Origin: CAXXOK01 sp963664595
Lineage (GTDB): Bacteria > Bacillota > Clostridia > Christensenellales > Aristaeellaceae
Length of the DNA stretch: 64,000 nucleotides
Reading direction: 5' to 3'
NCBI GenBank assembly: GCA_963664595.2
Contig: CAXXOK010000002.1
Span: forward strand, 310,001-374,000
The notes under the pieces are model-generated. The model had not been told where the DNA came from, searched no databases, and saw only the letters and a list, made by a program, of their open reading frames with translations. Each line of letters opens with the position of its first letter. Positions within the stretch are counted from its first letter, which is position 1. The position numbers were made by a program, and so were the translations under genes. Shown here in pieces: positions 1 through 9,686 of this stretch.

Positions 1-411
1 GATGCGGCCGCCGCCGCTTTTGGCAAGCGCGTCCAGCAGCAGATCCGTCAGGTATACAGGCCCCGCATGGTTGGTCATCCATACGGTTTCATGGCCCTCC
101 TCGGTGAACACGGCCTTTTTCTGGGTGATGTCAAAAACAGCCGCGTTGTGGATGAGCACATCCACCGCCTCAAAGCGGCGCAGCACCTCCTGCGCAAACC
201 GGCTGATGGATTCCATTCGGCTCATGTCCACTTGTATCAGCGCCACATCGCCGCTGCCGCTCTGCTCTTTAACGTCCGCCAGCGCCGCCTCGCCGCGCTC
301 CCGGCTGCGGCAGCCCATTACGACATAGTATCCGGCCTTCGCAATGCGGATGGCCGCCTGTTTGCCGATTCCGGCGTTCGCGCCCGTGATCAGGCATACT
401 TTCCGGCGCAT
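1..411 (-). CDS. SDR-family oxidoreductase, 3' end cut by window
   Basis: This is the N-terminal 137 residues of a short-chain dehydrogenase/reductase; the gene runs off the left edge. Residues 9-16 read TGANAGIG, the Rossmann NAD(P)-binding motif TGxxxGIG, followed by a beta-alpha-beta pattern and VDVLIHNAA where most family members have NNAG. The ATG at 411 follows AAAGGAAGG with suitable spacing. SDR enzymes oxidise or reduce small alcohols and ketones in the cytoplasm; the substrate cannot be read here, though the sequence resembles the retinol dehydrogenase/WW-oxidoreductase-like branch. It has its own promoter with a palindromic operator, so it is probably switched by a ligand-binding repressor encoded elsewhere. 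The family call is secure, the substrate unknown. Confidence 0.88.
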   Translation of the reverse strand, partial: MRRKVCLITGANAGIGKQAAIRIAKAGYYVVMGCRSRERGEAALADVKEQSGSGDVALIQVDMSRMESISRFAQEVLRRFEAVDVLIHNAAVFDITQKKAVFTEEGHETVWMTNHAGPVYLTDLLLDALAKSGGGRI

Positions 412-454
412 TGTGCTGCCTTCCTTTCCCGTGTTTCATCTTGCAGTTCAGTCA

Positions 455-476
455 GTGAATATGAATTCATATTCAC
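455..476. promoter_or_regulatory. Perfect 22-bp palindrome, probable repressor operator
   Basis: Positions 455-476 form an uninterrupted 22-bp perfect palindrome centred on GAATTC, with arms starting GTGAATATGAA. It begins directly after the -10 box and covers the expected start point, so a bound dimer would block initiation. Size, symmetry and AT-rich arms fit a TetR- or MarR-type operator. The regulator is not in the window. Confidence 0.75.
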
Positions 477-505
477 ATTATAGGCATACTCCAATTCCTT
501 GTCAA
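477..505 (-). promoter_or_regulatory. Consensus sigma-A promoter of the SDR gene
   Basis: On the minus strand TTGACA (505-500) and TATAAT (482-477) are separated by exactly 17 bases. Both hexamers are perfect consensus. The start point should fall near 470, inside the palindrome described next, about 60 bases upstream of the SDR start codon. Confidence 0.88.
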
Positions 506-523
506 GCGTATTAATACAAAAAT

Positions 524-853
524 TTAATCCACGCGGTCGCCGTTATGCACAGGCCGCTCAGGCAGCACCAGCACCGTACCCGCATCGGATTCCACGGCCA
601 GCACGCGCACCTCGCTTTTCACCAGCCCGATGTAGAAGGACGGCACATTCACGCAGCAGATGATCTGCCGCCCGATCAAATCCTCCGGCGCATACAGCCC
701 CGTGATCTGGGAGGAGGTTTTCTTTACGCCGATCGTTCCGCCGAAATCAATCGTCATCGCGTAGGCGGGGTTGCGGGATTTGCGGTTCGGTTTCACGGTG
801 AGCACCGTGCCCACGCGGATGTCCAGCTTGTTAAACTCCTCCAGGGTGATCAT
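524..853 (-). CDS. csaA: CsaA-like tRNA-binding-domain protein
   Basis: A 109-residue protein that is essentially one OB-fold tRNA-binding domain, the domain also found in Arc1p/EMAP II and at the C-terminus of MetRS. Visible hallmarks are FNKLDIRVGTV near the N-terminus, NPAYAMTIDFG in the middle and VNVPSFYIGLVKSEVRVL. Length matches the usual 108-110 residues of CsaA, which was described in Bacillus as an export-related chaperone and binds tRNA in vitro. Its ATG at 853 overlaps the stop of the upstream membrane-protein gene (ATGA), so the two are translationally coupled; why they belong together is not clear. Confidence 0.92.
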   Translation of the reverse strand: MITLEEFNKLDIRVGTVLTVKPNRKSRNPAYAMTIDFGGTIGVKKTSSQITGLYAPEDLIGRQIICCVNVPSFYIGLVKSEVRVLAVESDAGTVLVLPERPVHNGDRVD

Positions 854-2722
854 CGCCGCTGCTCCTCCGTGTTTGCTTCCGCCAGCGCTCCAACGGCTTG
901 CAGCAGGCCCGTATCCTGATCGACGCGGTACAGGGTATTGGCGTTGATCACACCGTCCGCCGTTACGGCCTGGGCGATGGCGGTCTGCGCATAGTCGTCC
1001 GCCTGATAGACCAGCACATAATCATACTCCTTCAGCTGCTCCTGCCACTGCCGCGGCGTTACGGCGTAGGTCCAGGCGTTCTGCTTGCCCTGCGGGTCGC
1101 GCAGCCAAAAGGTAGTTCCGCTGTTCACCGTCCGCGGGCAGAGCGCGTAGCGCAGGGTGTTGTAGCGGGTACCGTCGTCGTTCTGGCTGACGATGTACAC
1201 GCGCGCGTCCTGCGGGATCACCCGCTGCGCTTCCTCCGCCACGGCATAATAGGCGGTATATTTCTCATTGGCGGGGATAAAATCGCGGCTTGTCAGCGTA
1301 TCCAGCGCGCCGCTGCCCGCCAGCGCCAAACACCCGCACGCAAGCAGCGTGAGCAGGTGCAGCCGCCATGTCCACGCCTTGCGCCGGGAAAGCGCCGTCT
1401 GCGCCGCAGCCAGCGCAATCAGCCCCCAGACGACGAACCCGACGCTGATCAGCCGCTGAAAGTTGACAAGCTTCGCCGCATCCTCCGCGCTGATGGCAAA
1501 CACGTATGCCAGCCACAGCCCGGCCATGTACAGCACCGTGAGCGCGGCCGCGGCCCATAGCGCGGCGCGGGGGGCCGTCACAGTCCTCCTTCGCCCGCAG
1601 GGCGCGCAGCAGCAGCGCCGTGATGCCCGCCAGCAGCCCCGTGAGGAACAGAAACGAGGCATACACCGAGAATACCGTAAACACCGTGGTTCCGCCCACC
1701 GCCAGCGCCACGCGGTATGAAACCACCCTGGCCGTAACGCTCTGCCAGAACAGCGGCAGCATACCCGGCGTCGCCCCGTGCAGCACGGCGCTCAGGTGCG
1801 GCCACGAAAGCCTTGCCAGCAGCAGCGCCGCCGTGGGCACGGCGATCAGCGTGAAGCGCCGTTTGCCGTCCGACTGTCTGTATGCCGCCGCGCGAACCAG
1901 CGTAGTCAGATAAGCCCCCAGCACGCCCAGCGCCAGAAAAACGCCCGCATCCTTTGCCAGCGCGAGCACGAACAGATACCCGCCCACGATGATCGCCTGC
2001 GGAACCGATTTGTCCCGCACGGCGGCCCAGAGCGCGGCCGCGGCGAGGATCGCCAGAAACCCGTCAGGGTTCAGCGCGGAAAACAGGTCAAACGCGTGCA
2101 ACGGCAGGCATACCGCCGCCAGAAAAAACAGCAGCGTATACCCCGCCCGCACCCACCGGTTGGGATGCGAAACGGTAACCAGCGGCAGCAGCAGCGCAAG
2201 GCACGCCGTGCCGTACGCCGCGTACAGCAGCCAATCCGCAAAGCCATCGCCCGGAGCAAACAGGGCATTGCACGCCTGGAACACCGTCTGGAACACGGCC
2301 ATCGCGGGCGCATAGAAAAGCGTACCGGCGGCGGGGGTCAGGCTGCCGGTATAGAACATCTCCCTGGCCATCAGGGCCCATTGCGTGTAATCCTCCTGCA
2401 GCAGGGGCAGGCGGTTATGGCTGATGTACAGAAGCCAGATCAGGCTCAGGCCGAAAAACAGCAGGGAGCTATCCCAACGCGGGGCCCATCGTTTGGAATT
2501 TCGCAGGCTGAGATAGCCGCCGATAACGCCCAGCCCGATCATGCCGAACACCGAAACATATATGCTGAACCGCAGCAGGCCAAGCTGTGCGCACAGGTAC
2601 GTATGCGCAATTAAAAACAGCACGCTCAGCGGCACCGTCTCCGCCACGCGCCGCCTCAGCGCCGCCGCCAAAAACACCGCGCCGCCCGCGATTGCCAAAA
2701 ACACCAAAACGCTGCCCGCCAT
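850..2722 (-). pseudogene. GT-C-like polytopic membrane protein, one frameshift
   Basis: Joined across one frameshift near 1575-1600, this encodes about 620 residues: many hydrophobic segments, an early acidic loop (QEDYTQWALM) placed like the catalytic Asp of GT-C glycosyltransferases, and a C-terminal soluble domain ending with YDYVLVYQADD and LYRVD. It is a paralogue of the protein encoded divergently at 2874-4758, sharing order, the LAKDAG/TKDFG segment and the tail. Upstream frame stops making sense after LRALRAKED; good sequence resumes at TVTAPRAALW in another frame. I chose the ATG at 2722 because GGAGG lies 7 bases upstream; the GTG at 2728 is too close. A lipid-linked sugar transferase role is inference. 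A sequencing indel is as likely as a true mutation. Confidence 0.7.
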
Positions 2723-2815
2723 ACGCACCCCTCCAGTATTGCTTCCATTTTACCACAGATCGGGCGCGTATTCACCGCAAACGCCTGTACTGCCCCTAAC
2801 AAAACAATTCGCCGA

Positions 2816-2845
2816 TTGACTTCCGGCGCGCCGGGAAACTACAAT
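2816..2845 (+). promoter_or_regulatory. Promoter with palindromic spacer for the 2874 gene
   Basis: TTGACT (2816-2821) and TACAAT (2840-2845) are spaced by 18 bases. The spacer contains the perfect 12-bp palindrome CCGGCGCGCCGG (2823-2834), which could be an operator or merely GC-rich chance. Confidence 0.68.
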
Positions 2846-2873
2846 GTTTCTATCAAACCAAAAGGAGCCTGCC

Positions 2874-4758
2874 ATGCTTTCTGTCATCTGGCCGCTGCTG
2901 TTGATTACGCTGTGCGCGCTGGCCGCCGGGTATCTGCTGAACCGGAGGCTGCACGCCGTGCTACCCGTAGTAACGCTGAGCGTGATGCTGATCCTCTACG
3001 CCTTTTACGCGTTCAACCTGCTGCGCATCGGGCGGGTTGTGGCCATCGCCGCCTGCGCCGCGCCGCCCCTGATCGCCCTGATCCGGATGATCCGGCGGCG
3101 GGACGGGGCCGCCTTTGCCAAACGGGAGCTGCTCACGCCGCAGATGGCGCTGTATCTTGCGCTGACGGCGCTTTTTTTCCTGCTCTCCCAAAACAAGCAG
3201 GTGGGCATCTGGGATGAGCTGCGCCTGTGGGGCTCGCTGCCCAAGGCGCTGCATGCCTACGGCACGCTGCAATTCGGCGAAAACGCCTCGCTGTTTTCCT
3301 TTTCGCAGTCCTATCCCCCGGCGGTGCCGCTTGCTGCAATACTTTTTCGTGAGCTTCTCCCCCGTGTTTTCGGAGGGAGCGCTGTTCTTCACCCGCGCAT
3401 GGTTCGGGCTTGTGCTGCTGCTGCCGCTTACGCAGGGGCTGAGCTGGAAAAACTGGCACGGGCTGACGGCCGCCGCGTTTTTGCTGCTCTTTGTGCCCTA
3501 TTACCTCACCACCAACGATCCCGATTACGCCTTTTACTATGAAAGCCTGTATGTGGACGCCCCGGCGGGTCTCCTGTGCGGCTACCTGTGCTGGCAGGCG
3601 GCGAAGGACTGCTATGAGGATTGGTTTGCCGCCGCCGCCTTTGCCATTACCCTGGCCGCCCTGACGCTGACCAAGGATTTCGGCGTGCTGTTCGGCGGCC
3701 TGTGCCTGGCGGGCAGCCTGCTGTACACGCGCCGCGCCGCGCGGCAAAAAAAGCTCAGGCCCGCGCTTATAAAGGCCGGTACCGCCGCCGCCGCGCTTGC
3801 CGCCGCATACCTTTCATGGCAAGTGCTGATGCGTGTTTACCACGTCGTCAATTACAACACTGTAACGGCGACGCTGCCCACAGGGCAGGCGCTTTTCAGC
3901 TCGTTTGCCTATTTCTGCTCCTCGCTGATTTCCGTGGATCTATCCCTTGCCGCCATCAGCCTGCCGCTGGGCACGTATCTGCTGCTGCTGCTTTTGCTGT
4001 ACGCCCTGCTGGTGTACCGCGGCCGGGGCGCGCTGAAGGCCGATCTGCCATTCATCGCGCTGCGGGTGATCGGCTACGCGGGCTACTTTTTTGCCTATGT
4101 AATGATGTTCCGCGACGATATCGCGGGCGGCGTATATCCCAGCATAACGCGCTACATGGCCGCCATGCTGCTGTGTGAAACCTATGTGTTCCTCATGGCG
4201 TGGATGAGGGCGTCGCGGCGCGAAAACCGCTTCCTGCACCGCCCGTTCCCGGCGCTGAAACCCGCAGGCAAGGCGGCGGCCGCGCTGCTGACCGCCGTGC
4301 TGCTGCTGCTGTCCGTTTCCACCGTCAGGAGCTTCTGGAAGTACGACGGCGGCGTTGCCTGGGACGCGGAGCAGGCCGCCGGGCTGGTGGAGGAAGGCGT
4401 CACGATGCCCGAGGGCGAAACCGCGGACCTATGGCTGGTAATCGGCGGCGACGCGTGGGAAAACTCCCTGCTGCACCACCGCATCTACTTTGATCTGGTC
4501 GGCACCAGTGCGCGCGTGAAAACCTATATTCTGGAGACGAACATCACCCAGAGCGGGCAGGCCTATACGCCCGATACCTTTCTGGAGGCGCTGCAATCGG
4601 GCGGATACGAGTATGTGCTTCTGGTATACGGCGACGACGAGCTGCTGGAGGAGTTCGGCGATCTCTTCCCCGAGCTGATCCCCTATGAAACGGATTTCCT
4701 GCTGTACCGGGTGGCAACGGAAAACGACGGCAGCGTATCGCTTGCCGCCGTCGAATGA
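2874..4758 (+). pseudogene. GT-C-like polytopic membrane protein, one frameshift
   Basis: Paralogue of the divergent gene at 850-2722. About 628 residues after joining two frames near 3336, where CCGCTTGCTGCAATAC has one T too many compared with the reading PLLQYFF. Multiple transmembrane segments surround the acidic loop IWDELRLWGSLPKAL, which resembles the catalytic Asp/Glu loop of GT-C enzymes, and a C-terminal extracytoplasmic domain contains YEYVLLVYGDDELLEEFG. The ATG at 2874 follows AAAAGGAG. Expression is from the promoter at 2816-2845 and ends at the hairpin at 4773. Likely a cell-envelope glycosyltransferase, but no donor or acceptor can be deduced. The single extra base may be an assembly error. 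Confidence 0.7.
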
Positions 4759-4772
4759 TCCCATTTTATCAC

Positions 4773-4807
4773 GGCGGATCAACAGCCGGGCTGATCCGCC
4801 TTATTTC
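4773..4807 (+). terminator. Terminator after the 2874 gene
   Basis: GGCGGATCA (4773-4781) pairs with TGATCCGCC (4792-4800), followed by TTATTT. It lies between two converging genes. Confidence 0.75.
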
Positions 4808-5552
4808 GGCTTCACAGCACAGGTCGCCCAGAACGCGGGGATATTCAGCCTGGCCGAAACGCCTTCGGTGCCACATCCTCAAACAGGTCCACCAGCTGAA
4901 AGCCCGATTGAATCTGCCCGCGGATCTGCTCATCCATCGTATGGGAAAACTGCACGCCGCAGTCCTGCGCCTGGAGCATATCAAACAGGGCCTTGTCCTT
5001 GAGCGGGTTGAAGGGCAGTTTGTTTATCACCGTCCGCTCATCCTCATCCAGAATGTAGTTGAAGCCATTGTCCAGGCCCGCCAGCAGGCGGCCGCCGGGC
5101 TTGAGAATGCGGTAGCACTCCCGCCACACGGGGAGCACCTCTTCGATATAGCAATTGGACACGGGATGGAAAATGAGATCAAAGCTGTTGTCCGCAAAGG
5201 GCAGCGGCTTTGTCATATCCGCGCGCACGATATTGATGGCATAGCCCTCGCGCTCCGATACCATGCGTTCGCTTTCCAGCTGCTTTTGGGAGTAATCCAG
5301 CACCGTGCAGCTGGCGCCCAGCGCGGCGAAAACCGGCATCTGCTGCCCGCCGCCGCTGGCCAGCCCCAGCACCTCTTTGCCCGATAGCTCCGGGTACCAT
5401 TCCCTGGGCACGGGCCGGCCGGGCGTGAGCAGCATCTGCCAGTCGCCCTGTCTGGCCGCCAGAAATTCCTCGTGCGAGATCGGTTTGCCCCATTCCCAGC
5501 CGTCTTCCACCCAGCTGTCCACGGCTTTGGCGTTGATATCCTGATAATTCAT
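4801..5552 (-). pseudogene. Class I SAM-dependent methyltransferase, 3' frameshift
   Basis: A Rossmann-fold methyltransferase of about 250 residues. Motif I reads VLGLASGGGQQMPVFAALG, followed by CTVLDYS (end of beta-2), FDLIFHPVSNCYIEEV (motif II region) and YRILKPGGRLLAGLDNG. As read, the frame stops early after EDVAPKAFRPG, but one missing G near 4858 would give EDVAPEGVSARLNIPAFWATCAVKPK-type text ending at the TAA at 4801-4803, with the family's usual AT-AVKP tail. Start chosen at ATG 5552 (MNYQDINAKAV): AAAGGA is 11 bases upstream, whereas the ATG at 5564 touches it. It lies directly downstream of the KAP NTPase gene on the same strand. The methyl acceptor is unknown. Confidence 0.75.
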
Positions 5553-5582
5553 GATGTGTTTCATCCTTTGCAATTTATAGTT

Positions 5583-7775
5583 TTACCTGTACCCATCCCG
5601 GGTACGCCTCCAGCTTCCCACCGCCTGATGGGCCACACGGCCGCCGCCCTCCTCCATCAGGGAGAAGGCCACGCAGTCCAGCCGTACCTCCTCAGGCAGG
5701 GCGGCAAAGGCGGCGGTGCCCCGCAGCCGCTCCAGGGCAGCCAGCGCATCGGCGCGGGTGAGAGCCTCCGAAAACGCGTGCCGCCCGCGCATGTCTCCGA
5801 ATTGATATTCCATGTTCGCGCCCTGATCAAAGCGCAGCGTCAGGCAGGAGATCAGCCGCGCCGCGTTGGCGTCGTCCCGCAGCAACGCCGCAAAATACGG
5901 CGCGAAGGTCTCCGGCTCCGCCTGCTGCCAAAACTCCAGCACGGGCAGGGGGCGGGGCTGGGCGAGCCAGTTGCCGTCTTTGGCAAAAGCATTGATTTTG
6001 GGAAGCATCAGCTGGCGGCAGCGTTCCATCGCCTCATCGCCGATCTCCATGGAACAAGCGTCCGGGCTGTGGCTTTGGATGCGCGTCAGCACCACGACCA
6101 GCATGGGCAGGGTCCGCTCGTCCGCCTGGGCGGCGGCATCGCGCAGGCACCGGGTGCGCGCGGGCTCCCGCATGCGGGCCAGCAGGCGCAGCGCGCAGGC
6201 GACGCACGCCTGAAAATAGGAACGCTGAAACGGTTTGGGGGACGGTGAGGGATCCTCCGGCAGGCGGCTGAGCCACAGTGTTTCCGCAAAGAACACCGGG
6301 AGCTTGTCCGCCGGGATATCCTCCAGATAATACGGGAGCTGGCCGATGTAGGCGTTGCGGCGTTCAAACGCCGTTATACCGTCGGTAAAGGCGCGCAGCG
6401 CCGCCGCGTTTTTGGCACGGACGGACGCAAGGATTTCCTTGCGGGTGATGGCAAGCCCTTCGGTGGAAAGGCTGAAGTACAGGTCAAAAAACTCCTCGCA
6501 GCAGATGCGGCGCATGCGCACCGGGCGGGCGTCGGGTTCCTCCCCGCGGCGCTCCAGCACATCCCGGCCGTAACGGGGAAACATGTGCCCGATCATCGGC
6601 AGCAGGGTTTTATCACCGGGATCGGACATCGCGGTAAGCGCCTGCTCGTGTTCCCGCCTCATCCGCTGCTTGTAGGCCGGGGACGCGCTTTGGAAGGCCA
6701 GCCCGCCGCCGCGCAGCAGATCGTCCCGGTGGGCCTGCATCCACGGCAGCGCCTGGGGCACGTGCAGCTGCAGCGCCGTAACGGCCATCAGATCCACAAA
6801 GTTCACCTCGTTGCCCAGCGCCTGATACTGGAACCGGAAGGTGTTCACAAAGCGGTACACATCGCGGATGCTCGCCATGCAGGAATACAGAAACGGCGAG
6901 ATCGTGTCGAAATACGCGGGATCGAAATTCAAATCCGCCTGCGCCTTGCGCCATGTTTCAACATACAAGCTAAGAATCTCGTGAATCCGGCCGCTGTCCG
7001 CGGCGGGCACGGTGAACTGCACCTGCACGAATTTTTTCAGGTATTCAAACCCGTCGGCGTCCAGCTCCCGGCCCAGCGCGCGGGCGACCACCTGCTGATC
7101 AAACGACAGCAGATACACCATGCGCGGGAAGCCCGCCACAGCCCCGATCAGCTGCAGCACATGGCGGATGCGCCGGGGGGACAGGCGGTCGATATCGTCG
7201 ATCATGATATAGATTTTCTGCTTTTGCTTTTGGAGCAGCCTGCATACTTTTTCCTTCTGCTCCAAAACTCCCTTGGGCGGCTTTTGCTTTACGGGTCCGG
7301 GCCTGGGTCCGGGTTTGGGATTTCCGTTCAGCTCCGCCACGGTTTCGGCCATCACAGGGGTGCTTTTGTCCTCCGCGCCGCAGCGCAGGGCGGCGGCGTA
7401 TTTCTCCACGGCTTTGGCGGCTTTGTTCAGCTTTTCGCCGTGCGAAGGCCGTTTCAGCTCGGCGGCCAGAATATGCAGATATTGCCCCGCCAGCAGCTCC
7501 TCCGCCGGATACAGCCACGGGTTGAACTGTACAATAACCGGCGCGGGCTTGGGCGGTTTGCCCGCCTTGGGAGCCCTGCCGCCATTGCGCAATGCTTCCG
7601 CCACCATGTTGAGGATGGAAGTCTTGCCCGATCCCCAGCCGCCGCACAACCCGATGGCAAAGCTGCCCCGCTTATCCGAGGGGCAGGCCAGCATGGCCGA
7701 GGCCACCTGCCGGGAGAACTCCGCGCGCCCCAGCAAATCGTCCCCGGCGGTTGTGATCGGGTGATCGGATAGCAT
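5583..7775 (-). CDS. KAP-family P-loop NTPase
   Basis: A 730-residue KAP NTPase. Walker A is GGWGSGKTS at residues 45-53, followed by VQFNPWLYPAEELLAGQYL typical of KAP proteins, and Walker B IYIMIDDIDRLSP at about 188-200. A low-complexity Pro/Lys stretch (about 152-168) separates them. The C-terminal 400 residues are helical without recognisable domains. I see no clear transmembrane pair, which many KAP proteins carry between the Walker motifs. KAP proteins include the phage-exclusion protein PifA and membrane-complex organisers; some act in defence. Start ATG 7775 follows GGAAGGACATC. The next gene is a methyltransferase and the upstream region is a repeat, so there is no defence-island context to settle the role. 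Confidence 0.85.
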   Translation of the reverse strand: MLSDHPITTAGDDLLGRAEFSRQVASAMLACPSDKRGSFAIGLCGGWGSGKTSILNMVAEALRNGGRAPKAGKPPKPAPVIVQFNPWLYPAEELLAGQYLHILAAELKRPSHGEKLNKAAKAVEKYAAALRCGAEDKSTPVMAETVAELNGNPKPGPRPGPVKQKPPKGVLEQKEKVCRLLQKQKQKIYIMIDDIDRLSPRRIRHVLQLIGAVAGFPRMVYLLSFDQQVVARALGRELDADGFEYLKKFVQVQFTVPAADSGRIHEILSLYVETWRKAQADLNFDPAYFDTISPFLYSCMASIRDVYRFVNTFRFQYQALGNEVNFVDLMAVTALQLHVPQALPWMQAHRDDLLRGGGLAFQSASPAYKQRMRREHEQALTAMSDPGDKTLLPMIGHMFPRYGRDVLERRGEEPDARPVRMRRICCEEFFDLYFSLSTEGLAITRKEILASVRAKNAAALRAFTDGITAFERRNAYIGQLPYYLEDIPADKLPVFFAETLWLSRLPEDPSPSPKPFQRSYFQACVACALRLLARMREPARTRCLRDAAAQADERTLPMLVVVLTRIQSHSPDACSMEIGDEAMERCRQLMLPKINAFAKDGNWLAQPRPLPVLEFWQQAEPETFAPYFAALLRDDANAARLISCLTLRFDQGANMEYQFGDMRGRHAFSEALTRADALAALERLRGTAAFAALPEEVRLDCVAFSLMEEGGGRVAHQAVGSWRRTRDGYR

Positions 7776-7926
7776 GATGTCCTTCCAGTCCTTTACAGGT
7801 TATTCCAAAAAGCGGCATGTTCAATACTATGGTTAGGTTCGCCGGGGAAGGCTCTATGCCCTGCCGGACGCGGTGTCTGCTTGAGAAACGGTGATAGCAG
7901 TATCTATTGAGATTCGTTCAACAATA
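7776..7926. other. Intergenic leader of the KAP gene
   Basis: A weak minus-strand promoter candidate, TTGAAC-16-TAACCT, can be read in 7790-7835. Nothing else is recognisable before the repeat element begins. Confidence 0.3.
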
Positions 7927-8270
7927 CCTAGGGAAACGATGAATAATGCGCTTGTGCGATGATGCGTTAGATTTTCGTCAGGTTGGGTTTGCGAAAGCCA
8001 TAAGGGAGGGCGTAGCCCGACCAGCGCCCGAAATTGCCGTATAAGGGAGGCCGATAAGCCAACTAGCCACCGGGGTTTCGTAGAAACCGAATGGCGCAGC
8101 TGCCACACGGCGAAGCCGTGGGGCAGCCGCAATAAGGCAATGAAGCGCGTAGCCGCGCCTGTAAGGCGTGGCCGCCATCAGGAGTAGCAGCGCTGCCTCA
8201 AGGGTTCTGAAAGCCCAGTCCGGCGGAAATATGACGCGCCAGCGTGCAAGGGATTTGTTCATCGTTTCCC
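7927..8270. repeat. Palindromic MITE-like element, copy 1 (with insert)
   Basis: Ends are inverted repeats: CCTAGGGAAACGATGAA at 7927 and the complement of GGGAAACGATGAACAA finishing at 8270. The arms contain GATTTTCGTCAGGTTGGGTT and, on the other side, CCGGCGGAAATATGACGCG, the signature of the four other copies in the window. This copy is twice as long because about 185 bases with small GAA-loop hairpins (for example around 8099-8130) are inserted in the centre. No protein is encoded. Confidence 0.75.
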
Positions 8271-8274
8271 GACG

Positions 8275-9047
8275 CTAGAACACAATCTGGCTGCGGCTGT
8301 TGTACAGCGTCCGGTAGCCGAAGTACAGCGCCCCGAACGTGGACAGGCATACCGTGGTGCAGATGGCGATCATGATGGCGATCTGGTAGAGGATGGCCGT
8401 CATCGGCAGCGTGCCCGAGAGGATCTGGCCGGTCATCATCCCCGGCAGGGATACGATGCCGGTGCCGAGCATGGTGTTGATCGTGGGCAGCAGCGCCGTT
8501 TCCAGCGACTGGCGCACCAGCGGCATGAACAGCTTGTCGGGCCGCACGCCCATGTTTTGCAGCGTATCAATCTTGGGGGCCTGGTCCTTCAGGCTCTGGT
8601 GAAAGGTTTTCAGGCCCAGGGATACGCCTGTCATCGTGTTGCCGACCAGCATACCGGCGATCGGGATCACATACTGCGGATTGCCCAGGCTTTCCCCACC
8701 ACCAGCAGCACAAAGTAGGCCATCACCGCCAGCCCCGAGCACGCGACGGACACCGCCACGATCACGCGGAAGCGCGCGTTCAGCCATGGGTTGATGTGAA
8801 ACACGCGGTAGACGGCAAAGGTTACCATCCCCGTCAGGTACAGCACGATAAACCACGGGCTGGGGTTTTGAAAAATGTACGTCAGGACCAGCCCGGCCAG
8901 CGTCAGCTGCAGCGACATGCGCACGCTGGCCCACAGCACGCTCTTGGTTTTGTTCACCCGGCTGATCTGCATGACCGTAATCACAACCAGCAGCAGCAGG
9001 TAGATCAGCGCAAACTGCCACGGCTTGATCTGTACAATCGTCGTCAT
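8275..9047 (-). pseudogene. FetB-like (UPF0014) ABC permease, one frameshift
   Basis: Membrane partner of the ATPase at 9044-9676, of the YbbM/FetB (UPF0014) family linked to iron export and peroxide tolerance in E. coli. The N-terminal frame starts at ATG 9047 (MTTIVQIKPWQFALIYLLLL) and has four hydrophobic segments; the C-terminal frame carries the family signature PIAGMLVGNTMTGVSLGL and LLPTINTMLGTGIVSLPGMMTGQILSG. The frames meet near 8692 at VVGKAW/GESLGNPQYV: one G missing from a GGGG run explains the break. The start overlaps the ATPase stop (ATGA), showing coupling. Function is probably intact if the indel is a sequencing error. Confidence 0.78.
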
Positions 9048-9676
9048 TCGCACGCCTCCTCGGTCAGGGCGATCAGGTTGTCCGCGTAGGCCTTGGCCAG
9101 CGCGGGATCGTGGGAGATGGCAATCAGCGTAATGCCCTCCCGCCTGCAATGCTCCTTGATGTTTTCCAACAGCTTACGCGCCGTTTTCTGGTCCAGCGCC
9201 GAGGTCGGCTCGTCCAGCATCAGCACCCTGGGGCGCATCGCCAGATGAATGGCCAGAAACACGCGCTGCCGCTCCCCGCCCGAAAGCGTTTGGCAGCGCG
9301 CGTCAAGCGGCATATCCAGGCTGCACAGGGCCAGGTAGCCAAGCATTTCTTCCTCGCTTGGGCATGCCTCGCCGCGATAGGCAAAAAACTGTTCAAAGTT
9401 GCCGCGGATGGTATCATCAAACAGGTACACCACCTGCCCCGCCAGCAGCACCTCCCGGCGCAGCTGAATGGCATCGATCCCGTTGATGTCCTTTCCGCCG
9501 TAGCGGATGCTGCCCTCGGACGCAGATAGGGTGCCGTTGAACAGCTTGAGCAGCGTGGTTTTGCCCGATCCGCTCGCGCCGCAGATGAAGGTGGCGCGCT
9601 CCCGCTCAATCTCCATGGCAGGGTAGCGCAGGATATCCAGAAAGCGCAGGTTTTCTGTTGTGATCATCGCTTGCAT
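9044..9676 (-). CDS. FetA-like ABC transporter ATP-binding protein
   Basis: A 210-residue ABC ATPase with Walker A GASGSGKTT near residue 34, Q-loop region, signature LSGGERQRV and Walker B RVLMLDEPTSALD, then the switch SHD. Its short length and the pairing with a UPF0014 permease place it with FetA/YbbL rather than with drug exporters. The ATG at 9676 has TAGGAG six bases upstream; the longer frame to 9754 has no such site. It lies ten bases downstream of the ABC-2 permease gene and overlaps fetB, so all four genes 11383-8275 are probably one transcript. Exported ion not provable from sequence. Confidence 0.85.
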   Translation of the reverse strand: MQAMITTENLRFLDILRYPAMEIERERATFICGASGSGKTTLLKLFNGTLSASEGSIRYGGKDINGIDAIQLRREVLLAGQVVYLFDDTIRGNFEQFFAYRGEACPSEEEMLGYLALCSLDMPLDARCQTLSGGERQRVFLAIHLAMRPRVLMLDEPTSALDQKTARKLLENIKEHCRREGITLIAISHDPALAKAYADNLIALTEEACE

Positions 9677-9686
9677 AGCCAGTCTC

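Noticed and set aside
6585..7772. Long plus-strand open frame opposite the KAP gene (395 codons)
   Set aside because: It is the mirror of a real gene in GC-rich DNA: Gln/His/Arg-rich, no ribosome site, no family resemblance, while the minus strand has intact Walker motifs.
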